A DNA stretch of 42,916 nt, taken from contig JBJENW010000319.1 in the NCBI GenBank assembly GCA_051880395.1, forward strand, positions 1-42,916, written 5' to 3'. Source of the stretch: JBJENW01 sp051880395 (lineage in GTDB: Bacteria; Bacillota; Clostridia; Lachnospirales; Lachnospiraceae). This document shows positions 16,004-23,592 of this stretch, piece by piece (positions within the stretch are counted from its first letter, which is position 1; every line of letters begins with the position of its first letter). The position numbers and the translations under genes are program-made. Under the pieces are notes generated by a model that saw only the letters and a list, made by a program, of their open reading frames with translations, was not told where the DNA came from and ran no database searches.

Positions 16004-17283
16004 AAGCATTTTCTAAATTTTTCCTTCTGGCTTTGATTTTTCTGGGAAGTATGTTTCTGATCGCGGATTATGCGGTCGTTCGGTTTGAAACAAAAGAGGA
16101 CGAAGGACGGCCGTATCGGATCGAAGTGAATCGCCTGGCGCGGGAAATCGAAGAAAATGGACTGGAAAAAGTCGATCGGTCCAAGTGGAACTATGTGACA
16201 GAGATTGAAAAAGAAAGCGGATCTTCTGCGCCGTCTGGTCCGGATTTTTATAATGTTGACAGTGACTATATTGTCCGCATCATCCATGGAGAACGGTATC
16301 GTTTTGATTATAAACAGGAAGAAAAGACAGACAAAAGCGGGTTGCTGTTTCTGATAAATACGATACTTGCGGGGGTGACGATTTTCGTTATCGGCACGCT
16401 TTTGTTTGTACAAAAAAGAATTCTGCAGCCGTTTGAACGGTTGTCCGAAATGCCATATGAACTGGCAAAAGGAAACCTCACCATGCCGGTAAAAGAGGAA
16501 AAAAATCATTTTTTTGGCCGGTTTCTTTGGGGAATCGATCTTTTGCGTGAGACAATGGAACAGAAGAAACAGCAGGAGTTATCACTGCAAAAAGAGAAAA
16601 AAACACTTCTTTTATCCTTATCCCATGACATTAAAACGCCGCTTTTAGCAATCCAGTTATATGCAAAAGCATTGTCGAAGGGGTTGTATCAGGATTCTAA
16701 AAAACAGTTGGAAGTGGCAGACAGTATCTATGCAAAAGCAGAGGAAATCGGGGCGTATGTCTCGCAAATGATTCGTGCGTCACGGGAAGAAGTTCTTTCT
16801 TTTGAGGTGCATATGGGAGAGTTTTATCTGTCAGAACTGATGGAAAAGATCGCAGCATATTACAAAGAAAAACTGGCCTTGTTAAAGACGGAATTTGTTG
16901 TGAAAGACTATAGTGATTGCCTGCTTCGAGGAGATTTGGACCGCAGTGTCGAGGTATTGCAAAATATCATCGAAAATGCGGTCAAGTATGGGGATGGAAA
17001 CCGTATTTCCATAGAAACGAAGGAAGAGGACGGCTGTATGCTGATCGCCGTACAAAATACCGGATGTACACTTTCGGATGAGGAACAGCCACATTTGTTT
17101 GAGAGTTTCTGGCGCGGCTCAAATGCGAAAAATATACAGGGGAGTGGACTGGGGCTGTATATCGCCCGCCAATTGATGGTTCAGATGCACGGCGATATCT
17201 TTGCAAAAGCGAAACACCAGACGATGGAAATCACAGTTGTTTTTCCAATGGAAGGTTTTACTGATTTAGAAAATCCCGGATGA
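16000..17283 (+). CDS. Sensor histidine kinase
   Basis: Starting at ATG 16000, which overlaps the regulator stop, the protein has 427 residues. Two membrane segments (~8-28 and ~113-135) flank an ~85-residue extracytoplasmic sensor region. A HAMP-like linker follows, then the HisKA box with phospho-acceptor His209 (LSLSHDIKTPL), an N box around Asn326 (NIIENAVKYGDG) and a G2 box (GSGLGLYIARQL). The open frame extends a few codons further upstream inside the regulator gene, but the coupled ATG is the natural start. The moderate sensor domain means it probably detects a ligand itself instead of relying wholly on the transporter. Ligand unknown. Confidence 0.92.
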   Translation: MKAFSKFFLLALIFLGSMFLIADYAVVRFETKEDEGRPYRIEVNRLAREIEENGLEKVDRSKWNYVTEIEKESGSSAPSGPDFYNVDSDYIVRIIHGERYRFDYKQEEKTDKSGLLFLINTILAGVTIFVIGTLLFVQKRILQPFERLSEMPYELAKGNLTMPVKEEKNHFFGRFLWGIDLLRETMEQKKQQELSLQKEKKTLLLSLSHDIKTPLLAIQLYAKALSKGLYQDSKKQLEVADSIYAKAEEIGAYVSQMIRASREEVLSFEVHMGEFYLSELMEKIAAYYKEKLALLKTEFVVKDYSDCLLRGDLDRSVEVLQNIIENAVKYGDGNRISIETKEEDGCMLIAVQNTGCTLSDEEQPHLFESFWRGSNAKNIQGSGLGLYIARQLMVQMHGDIFAKAKHQTMEITVVFPMEGFTDLENPG

Positions 17284-17328
17284 TAAAAGCTGCCAGCAGA
17301 AGCAGATGTACAGCCGGATATTATCGCA

Positions 17329-17357
17329 ACACTTACGCACATATGAAGCGTAAGTGT
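17329..17357 (+). terminator. Hairpin after the sensor kinase, possible weak terminator
   Basis: ACACTTACGC (17329-17338) pairs perfectly with GCGTAAGTGT (17348-17357) across a 9-base loop. It is not followed by a T-run (the next bases are GCAAATAAAAAAG), so it is at best a weak intrinsic terminator or a protein-binding dyad. Confidence 0.4.
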
Positions 17358-17404
17358 GCAAATAAAAAAGCTTGCGTTTACCGTGGGAGGCAGAATAAAA
17401 AGGG

Positions 17405-17433
17405 TTGTCTTTTGGTTTGAAAAATGTTAAAAT
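17405..17433 (+). promoter_or_regulatory. Sigma-A-type promoter upstream of the eight-gene operon
   Basis: TTGTCT (17405-17410), a 17-base spacer and TAAAAT (17428-17433). Transcripts from it would begin near 17440, pass a direct repeat GCTGAAAGC (17442-17450 and 17464-17472), and meet the hairpin at 17483-17530 before the first start codon. Confidence 0.6.
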
Positions 17434-17482
17434 AGAAAACAGCTGAAAGCGGAAAGCTTGATCGCTGAAAGCAGCGTGAAAC

Positions 17483-17530
17483 AAAAGAGTTGCTTTTCAT
17501 TTTGTAAAAAATGGAAGGCAGCTCTTTTTT
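17483..17530 (+). terminator. Strong leader hairpin with U-tract (attenuator or terminator)
   Basis: A 21-base arm (17483-17503) pairs with 17508-17528, with no unpaired base apart from G-U wobbles, around a 4-base loop, and the right arm runs into TTTTTT (17525-17530). Because a promoter lies upstream and the first gene of the operon starts at 17559, this element would stop most transcripts in the leader unless anti-termination occurs. It could alternatively just terminate upstream transcription, or generate a ~90-nt RNA. Confidence 0.7.
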
Positions 17531-17558
17531 CTATCATAGCAGCAAAGGAGCAGGGGAG

Positions 17559-18515
17559 TTGGAGATACTAGAATTTACACAACGTTTATTTAAAACGCTC
17601 GATTCGAAGGAACAAAAAGAAGTTTTAAAAGAAGCAGCACGAAAAAATTTCTGTGTGCAAGGGTTTAAAAACAGCAGCATGGCACCGATGAACATGGTGT
17701 TAAAGGCAATGGAGCGGTCGGGAAAGGATAAAAGACCGGGAAGTCTTGTAATCTTAGAATCAATCGTACATCAGTTTATGGATGAAGGAAACGGGGAAGC
17801 AGCCATTGCTGCGGCAGAGTGGCTCTGTGGAGAAGAAGAAACACAGTCCAGGGCACAAAAGCGATTAGAAAAATTAGAACAAGCAGCAGATGAGGGGAAA
17901 GGAGAAAAAACAGATGAAAACCGACAAGAACAGGTAGAAAAAAAACAGGAAACGACTACGATCATAAATGAAGACCAGAATCACTGGCAGGAACAAGAAA
18001 CAAATTTCAAAAATAAAATAAAAAAATTACAAGCGACGATTCAAAAATGGAAGATCCAGTCAGAGAATCAGGAAAAACAATATTTGCAATTAAAAAAAGA
18101 AAAAGACAGACTCCAAAGAAAAATTGAGGAGCAGCAACAAAACATGGAAGTGATGCTGCAGCAAAAGGATACACTGATGCAAACGATTCAGAGACAGAAA
18201 GAAGAAATTCAGAAACTGCAGAAGGAATCAGAACTTTTGGCCGAATATAAAAGAAGAGTTCCGAAAATTCTGTGTTTTTCGAAAACATCGTTTGAGGAAA
18301 CGGCGTATCCTTTTTATAATATTACATGGATAGAAAAATGGAACGAAGATATGATTCTTACCATTGACTGGAAAAGATATCAGGATGTATGGATCATCTC
18401 AAAGGATTTTTCTTATTATGAGATTATGGAAATTTCGAAATGTGCAGTGGGCAGAGTATCAAAATTTTTGAGCATGAAGCGATTAAAAAATAAAATAGAG
18501 GAGAGAACAAATTAA
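17559..18515 (+). CDS. Coiled-coil protein of unknown function, first gene of McrBC-like operon
   Basis: I choose the TTG at 17559, 8 bases after AAAGGAG (17544-17550); an ATG at 17511 lies inside the terminator hairpin and has no ribosome-binding site. The 318-residue protein has an N-terminal helical domain (~1-95, including FTQRLFKTLDSKEQKEVLKEA), a highly charged linker, a long coiled coil (~144-227, Gln/Lys/Glu heptads) and a C-terminal ~80-residue mixed domain (VPKILCFSKTSFEETAYPFY, then IDWKRYQDVWIISKDFSYYE). No catalytic motif is visible and I do not recognise the family. It overlaps the next gene by one base (TAATG), so it is almost certainly a partner of the McrB-like ATPase; coiled-coil partners occur in some McrBC-type systems. 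Confidence 0.75.
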   Translation: MEILEFTQRLFKTLDSKEQKEVLKEAARKNFCVQGFKNSSMAPMNMVLKAMERSGKDKRPGSLVILESIVHQFMDEGNGEAAIAAAEWLCGEEETQSRAQKRLEKLEQAADEGKGEKTDENRQEQVEKKQETTTIINEDQNHWQEQETNFKNKIKKLQATIQKWKIQSENQEKQYLQLKKEKDRLQRKIEEQQQNMEVMLQQKDTLMQTIQRQKEEIQKLQKESELLAEYKRRVPKILCFSKTSFEETAYPFYNITWIEKWNEDMILTIDWKRYQDVWIISKDFSYYEIMEISKCAVGRVSKFLSMKRLKNKIEERTN

Positions 18516-20497
18516 TGAATTCATATGACAGACAGTACATAGGGGTACTTGCTGAAAATGGAGAGCCGAATGGGAAAAATAATATTTTTCTCAATCGCGG
18601 GTCGTTTATTCAGTATTGGGTGAAATCGCTCCTTTTGCCGGCAGAATCCGAAACGTTTATGTCGGGTTTTTTAAGTTCTTTTGACGAAGACTGTGAGGTG
18701 GAAGATGATGAGTATCTGAGTGAAGAAGAGAGGATTGAACGGTTTGAGGCAGCGGTTGAGAATAAAGTATTTATTTATACATTTCGGCTTAGAGAGGATG
18801 GATTTGCAAATATTTTGAAGGCGAGTCTGATTGAACGACCGGACGGATTTACAAGAGACACGGCCTGTTACGCAATCCCGGTGTTTTGTTCGGCAGAAAA
18901 TGAAACATTGAAGGGATGGGAAGAAGAGCGCAGGTGGCGTCTTTTTCGAGAATATACCACGCGGGAGGAATTCACGAATGCCATTGAACAACAGCAGGCA
19001 CTCGGAAGCGTTTATGGATATGATGCAGAAGCATTTCCACCGTCTTTTGTGATCTGGAAAGAAGAGGATGGAACATTGCTTGCCATAGGAAAAATTTCTG
19101 CGAGCCGCTATAATACACTGGGCGGTCTGATCTTGGAAAGCAGTCATCTGGATACGATAAATATCAGTGAGATGATGCGGTATGTAGTGTATAACGAGGA
19201 TTTCAATCCTACGCTGATGTTTATTCCGGAAGCAATTTATAAGCAGATCGAGGATGCGTTTCCATTTTTGCCTCAGAAAGGTGTGGTAGAGGAGAAAATA
19301 GAAGACAAAAGCGAAAAAGAGTCAGATCGAAAGGAAGGTATGCTGGAGTCGGAAAGCGCAGAAGAGGAAGGCGTAATCGAGATTGCAACATCTTGCAAAA
19401 CAGATGAATTGATCATTCAGTCGATGGATTATTACAGCCAGAAACAAAATTTGTTTTATCATATGCGCGATCTTGTAAATTTTCATACAGCGGTAAAATG
19501 CAGCAGCCTGGTCATTTTGTCTGGTTTAAGTGGGACCGGAAAATCGGCATTGGTTGAGAGCTATGCGCGCGCACTGGGCATGAACAATGATGCGAATCCA
19601 AAAGAAAACCGACTGCTGTTTATTCCGGTGCGGCCGTCCTGGAATGATGATGCGGATCTGCTTGGGTATGTGGATCTGGTGCATATGGCATATCGTCCAT
19701 CGGATTCTGGGTTTGTAGATTTTCTGGTGCGGGCGCAGCGAAAAGAAAATAGAAACAAATTGTTTCTGGTCTGTTTTGATGAAATGAATCTGGCGCGCGT
19801 AGAACATTATTTCAGCCAGTTTTTATCCATTTTGGAACGTCCGGCAGATCAGCGAAAACTGCAGCTGTATGACGCACAGTATAGTGGCCGCTTATATAAT
19901 TCTGCAGATTACCCGAGTCAGATCACAATCGGAGAAAATATTCGGTTTGTCGGTACGGTAAATGTAGATGAGTCGACGTATCATTTTTCGGATAAGGTGT
20001 TAGACCGTGCGAATGTCATTCAGTTAGACGTTTTAAATTATGCAAAAGAATGGAAAAAGAAAACATATGCGACGCTCGACAATGTAAATTGGACGTTTGA
20101 GGACTATAACCGTCTGGTCGTGGCGCAGTCTGACTGTGAATATCCTCGCATACGGGAACTTTTGTGGGAGATGCATACTCTTTTACAGACAGCGGGGGCA
20201 AATTACGGTGTTGGGCCGCGTGCCGTAAAAAGTATCTGCAGATATCTGCAGAATCTGCCGAAGACAACCATTGGCGGGTTTGATTTTGCACAGGGGGTGG
20301 ATGCCGAAATCGCACAGCGTGTTCTGACAAAAGTGCGTGGACCTCAGAATCAACTGGGTGAGATTTTAAATGAGCGAAGTGAACGAAACTTCCAGAAGAT
20401 TTTTGAAGCGTATTCAGATCTGTCGCGGTTTGAAAAGAGCAAAGCCATTATCAGGCAGAAAAAGAAGGAGCTGGAGTCTTATGGATATTGTATCTGA
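18515..20497 (+). CDS. Divergent McrB-like AAA+ ATPase
   Basis: In McrBC systems McrB is the nucleotide-driven motor that activates a nuclease partner. This 660-residue protein has a ~250-residue N-terminal region of unknown fold (presumably target recognition), an acidic linker (~258-295), and a C-terminal AAA+ module: Walker A GLSGTGKS at 337-344, Walker B LVCFDEMN with Asp422/Glu423, sensor-1 Asn483 in GTVNVDES and a likely arginine finger Arg498 (KVLDRAN). The Walker B wording FDEMNLARVEHYFSQFLSILE-like is typical of the McrB branch. The usual MNTAD motif linked to GTP use is replaced by VNVDE, so it may use ATP. The downstream nuclease gene starts inside its last codons. Confidence 0.82.
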   Translation: MNSYDRQYIGVLAENGEPNGKNNIFLNRGSFIQYWVKSLLLPAESETFMSGFLSSFDEDCEVEDDEYLSEEERIERFEAAVENKVFIYTFRLREDGFANILKASLIERPDGFTRDTACYAIPVFCSAENETLKGWEEERRWRLFREYTTREEFTNAIEQQQALGSVYGYDAEAFPPSFVIWKEEDGTLLAIGKISASRYNTLGGLILESSHLDTINISEMMRYVVYNEDFNPTLMFIPEAIYKQIEDAFPFLPQKGVVEEKIEDKSEKESDRKEGMLESESAEEEGVIEIATSCKTDELIIQSMDYYSQKQNLFYHMRDLVNFHTAVKCSSLVILSGLSGTGKSALVESYARALGMNNDANPKENRLLFIPVRPSWNDDADLLGYVDLVHMAYRPSDSGFVDFLVRAQRKENRNKLFLVCFDEMNLARVEHYFSQFLSILERPADQRKLQLYDAQYSGRLYNSADYPSQITIGENIRFVGTVNVDESTYHFSDKVLDRANVIQLDVLNYAKEWKKKTYATLDNVNWTFEDYNRLVVAQSDCEYPRIRELLWEMHTLLQTAGANYGVGPRAVKSICRYLQNLPKTTIGGFDFAQGVDAEIAQRVLTKVRGPQNQLGEILNERSERNFQKIFEAYSDLSRFEKSKAIIRQKKKELESYGYCI

Positions 20498-22205
20498 TCT
20501 GCCATTTCAACTTCAGGTGATCCAGCGGTTTCCGACATTGAGCTGCCAGAGTGCACAATGCTTTTGTACACAGGAAGATGAGGTAAGAAATGAGCATGTG
20601 GAGACGTTGTCCGTGGAAGAAAATGATGATATAGAGATTTTATTTGATTCCGAAGATCCGCAGGCGCGTTTATATCTGGAAGCTTTGGAGATTATGCCGA
20701 TTGATGACCATGAAATCGGAGAAAATGCGGCTGGCGAGTTATATCGCAGGCCGTCGCCGAAACCATTTTTTTTGTATCGGACAAATGCCGGATATGATGC
20801 ATTGCGCGTGGATACGTTTCGTCTGGCAGTGTTCTGTCGTGGCAGTTGGTATTACGGTTCATTTGTCGTGAAACCGAAACCTATGTCCGAAGAGGAATGG
20901 CAGATGATGAAAGACGAGCTGGAAAAAGAAATGACCGGTCTTGCCAAAGACTTGATGAAAAAAAGTCTGGGGGCGGTCGGGGAAAATCTGCCATTGCAAT
21001 CCATGCATGATTTTTATGTGATTCAAAATTATGCACAAAGTGTGATGACAGCGCTCTTGGATATTACACAACATCCGCGCTGTGAGATCAAAACGACGTA
21101 TAGACAGATTTCAAGCAGCCGTTCGCATGCATTTGATGCGGAGACAATGAAACGATATGCGATAAAATCCGGTTCGGAAGCGACGTGGAAAGTGCCCCAA
21201 AAAACAGTGTGTTATGATATACAGGATAATCGTATTTTGAAGAAGATCATCCGAGAATATGAAAAACGTCTGGGACAGTTTTTAGAACTTTTGGCTGATG
21301 CACCGCTTGGAAAAGAGCGGACAGAATTTCTGTTACTGGCGCAGAGATTAAAGAAAATGACAAGTATTTTAAAAACAAAAGAGTGGTATTTACAGGTAAG
21401 TGATGTAACACAGCCGTATCTGCCGCATTCTTTTTTGATGGATGCACGATATAACATCCTGTATCAGATGTACCAGGAACTTCAAAAAAAAGAATTTCAT
21501 TCGGATCTGCACGAAATAGCTGTCACAACCTGGAAACGAAGCAGTTATCTGTATGAGATGTGGTGTTATCTTAAAATCTGTCGGTTATTGACACAGAAGT
21601 TTTCGCTTCAAACGAGTAAAAATCTTTTTTCTGAAAAAAAACAGTGTTTTTTTCTGGAATCTGGTGCTACAATGGTGTTTGAAAATGATTGCGTACGGCT
21701 CCATCTGGTCTATGATGAATTTCTTCCGACAAGCAGGGAGAATACTTCGATCGAAAAGCCGCTTTTTATGGCAAAACCGCAGGAGATGACGCGGATTCAT
21801 AATCGACCGGATATGTTATTGCATATTTATCAGAAAGAGCGGGGCTGGTATCTGGGAACACTGGTATTAGAGTGCAAGTATCGAAAACTGAATTCGTTTT
21901 GGTGCAACGATTCACAGCGTTCAAGCCTTGGTCAGCTGGAGACCTATTATAATAATGCGCGTTCCGATTATCTGTTTGGAACATTTGGAAAGCGCCTGTC
22001 TATGCGTCCGGTGCGTAAAGTCATCGTGCTGACACCGGATGTGCGTGGGGAAGGAAGAGAAAACGAAGATTTTCATATCCGTGTGAAAAGTTTTAAGCCA
22101 TCAAATACGCATGAGATGGAAGAGTCATTAAAGAATGAACTGTTTGAAAATATTTCAGATGCCGAGAGTATTTATAAGGATTTGCTGTTCGGGATCGGAT
22201 CGTAA
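20481..22205 (+). CDS. DUF2357 / PD-(D/E)XK nuclease, McrC-like
   Basis: The start at ATG 20481 (AAGGAG at 20465-20470) overlaps the ATPase gene by 17 bases; the frame is open further upstream but without a start signal. The 574-residue protein has a beta-rich N-terminal domain of the DUF2357 type (FLYRTNAGYDALRVDTFRL, then GSWYYGSFVVKPKP), a helical middle, and a C-terminal nuclease core with Asp444 (RPDMLLH), Glu464 and Lys466 (VLECKYRKL), the D-x19-E-x-K pattern of PD-(D/E)XK enzymes. DUF2357 proteins are commonly paired with McrB-like ATPases as the cutting subunit. All three catalytic residues are present, so it should be active. DNA or RNA as the target cannot be decided from sequence. 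Confidence 0.85.
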   Translation: MDIVSDLPFQLQVIQRFPTLSCQSAQCFCTQEDEVRNEHVETLSVEENDDIEILFDSEDPQARLYLEALEIMPIDDHEIGENAAGELYRRPSPKPFFLYRTNAGYDALRVDTFRLAVFCRGSWYYGSFVVKPKPMSEEEWQMMKDELEKEMTGLAKDLMKKSLGAVGENLPLQSMHDFYVIQNYAQSVMTALLDITQHPRCEIKTTYRQISSSRSHAFDAETMKRYAIKSGSEATWKVPQKTVCYDIQDNRILKKIIREYEKRLGQFLELLADAPLGKERTEFLLLAQRLKKMTSILKTKEWYLQVSDVTQPYLPHSFLMDARYNILYQMYQELQKKEFHSDLHEIAVTTWKRSSYLYEMWCYLKICRLLTQKFSLQTSKNLFSEKKQCFFLESGATMVFENDCVRLHLVYDEFLPTSRENTSIEKPLFMAKPQEMTRIHNRPDMLLHIYQKERGWYLGTLVLECKYRKLNSFWCNDSQRSSLGQLETYYNNARSDYLFGTFGKRLSMRPVRKVIVLTPDVRGEGRENEDFHIRVKSFKPSNTHEMEESLKNELFENISDAESIYKDLLFGIGS

Positions 22206-22220
22206 GAAAGGATAAAACAG

Positions 22221-23558
22221 ATGAAAGATGCGAATTTTTTACAGCTGATCTCAGAGGAAAAAGCCGCACTGCAAGTAATGGAAACGAATGCCTATACACA
22301 AAGGTTCGGACTTTCTATGACGACGCAGGATGCAAAACTTCTGGTTCAGGATCGAAAATTCAATTTAAAAGAGCAGCAGCGGGTGGAATTTGGAGAGGGA
22401 ATCATGCCAAAACTGATTTATGCGTTTTGTGATTCACCATTTTTGTATCAGGATAATTATGTGGAGACAATGGAAGAATTACAAAGTATCTTTTATCTGT
22501 ACAAAAATGAAACCGATGATCTGCTTTCAGATGACGAATTGATCGAAAAAATGCAGGAGCTGTTTAATGGGAAGTGCCAGGGTTCCCTGGAGTATCTAAA
22601 AGGGACCTGCCTGGCAAATTTTGCCCGCAAGGTTCGAAACAGCCAGGCGGCAAAAGACCAGCGTCATCCGAAGAAGATACTTCCTATGCAGGCGGCGGAA
22701 GTGCAGATGCATGAAAGCATGATGTATACACAAAAGGAACTGCTGGCTGTGGCGCATATGCTTACAGAACGTTATACGAGCAAAGAAAGCAGTTCTGTTC
22801 CGTATGAGACAGCGCGTCGGCTCATGGGAGCTGTGGTGTATACGATCGAGTTTTATTATTCGGGAGCCGGACAAAAAAATGACGTTTTTGCATTGCAGAC
22901 GACAGAAAAGGTGGATGCCGAGACGGCGTATGAGAGAGGATATCAAAAGATTCTGGAATTGGCGGCAAAGACGCAGGAAAAATTTCAAAAAACAGCGCAA
23001 CAGTTCCAGTCGTTTGGAAATCGGGCGTATGAGGACGTGATGCGAAAAGGAATACCGGCATTCTTTCAGACATACGATGCGAGATTTGCACCGCAGAATA
23101 CCGGAATCATGCTGGATTATCCGGTTTTAGGGCAAGATCATAAGAGACAGGGAATCACAGCGATTGCCTATGCGGTAGATGCGATCGCGTTGGAGCAGCA
23201 GTTTTTTCAAAAAATTCCGCGGGAATATTGTGAGAGAGTGCTCCGGCAGTGGCATCCGGATTATGAGGAATTGATCGAGAATATCTGTCTGGTCGTGTTA
23301 CAGAATCTGTTGTGCTGTTTTTTGATTCAAAAGCATCCAAATGCGGATGCGGATGAAACAGACCAGCGAGAAATCCAACAGATCTTTCAGACACATACAA
23401 AAGAGGAACTGCAACAGATGCTGGAGGCTGCACTTTTTAAGGTAGTCGACACACAGTATGACGGAAATAAAAATCTGTATATGTACTTAAAACAGTCGGC
23501 AGAGACCATTGCAGTGGAATTAAAAACAGCCGCTGAGCATGGGAATCTTCAAATCTGA
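22221..23558 (+). CDS. DUF6323-like N-terminus with DUF6179-like C-terminus, unknown function
   Basis: The 445-residue protein starts behind AGAAAGGA, 15 bases after the nuclease gene. Its first ~145 residues (YTQRFGLSMTTQDAKLLV, RVEFGEGIMPKLIYAFCDSP, YQDNYVETMEELQSIFYLYK, LLSDDELIEKMQELF, CQGSLEYLKGTCL) match the family I know as DUF6323, a Clostridia-specific protein of unknown role. The remaining ~300 residues are helical (GIMLDYPVLG, then helices to the end) and resemble DUF6179, which is often encoded next to DUF6323. Here the two appear fused. No catalytic or membrane motif is evident. It may be part of the defence operon or a resident gene; gene spacing favours co-transcription with the McrBC-like genes. 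Confidence 0.7.
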   Translation: MKDANFLQLISEEKAALQVMETNAYTQRFGLSMTTQDAKLLVQDRKFNLKEQQRVEFGEGIMPKLIYAFCDSPFLYQDNYVETMEELQSIFYLYKNETDDLLSDDELIEKMQELFNGKCQGSLEYLKGTCLANFARKVRNSQAAKDQRHPKKILPMQAAEVQMHESMMYTQKELLAVAHMLTERYTSKESSSVPYETARRLMGAVVYTIEFYYSGAGQKNDVFALQTTEKVDAETAYERGYQKILELAAKTQEKFQKTAQQFQSFGNRAYEDVMRKGIPAFFQTYDARFAPQNTGIMLDYPVLGQDHKRQGITAIAYAVDAIALEQQFFQKIPREYCERVLRQWHPDYEELIENICLVVLQNLLCCFLIQKHPNADADETDQREIQQIFQTHTKEELQQMLEAALFKVVDTQYDGNKNLYMYLKQSAETIAVELKTAAEHGNLQI

Positions 23559-23592
23559 ACATGTACGGATTTTGAGAAAGGACTTGGTTTTT

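Noticed and set aside
17511..17558. ATG at 17511 as start of the coiled-coil gene
   Set aside because: It falls in the right arm of the leader hairpin and has no ribosome-binding site; the TTG at 17559 has AAAGGAG at proper distance.
20370..20480. N-terminal extension of the DUF2357 nuclease
   Set aside because: This stretch overlaps the ATPase gene out of frame, is rich in Arg/Lys and lacks a start signal; ATG 20481 has AAGGAG.
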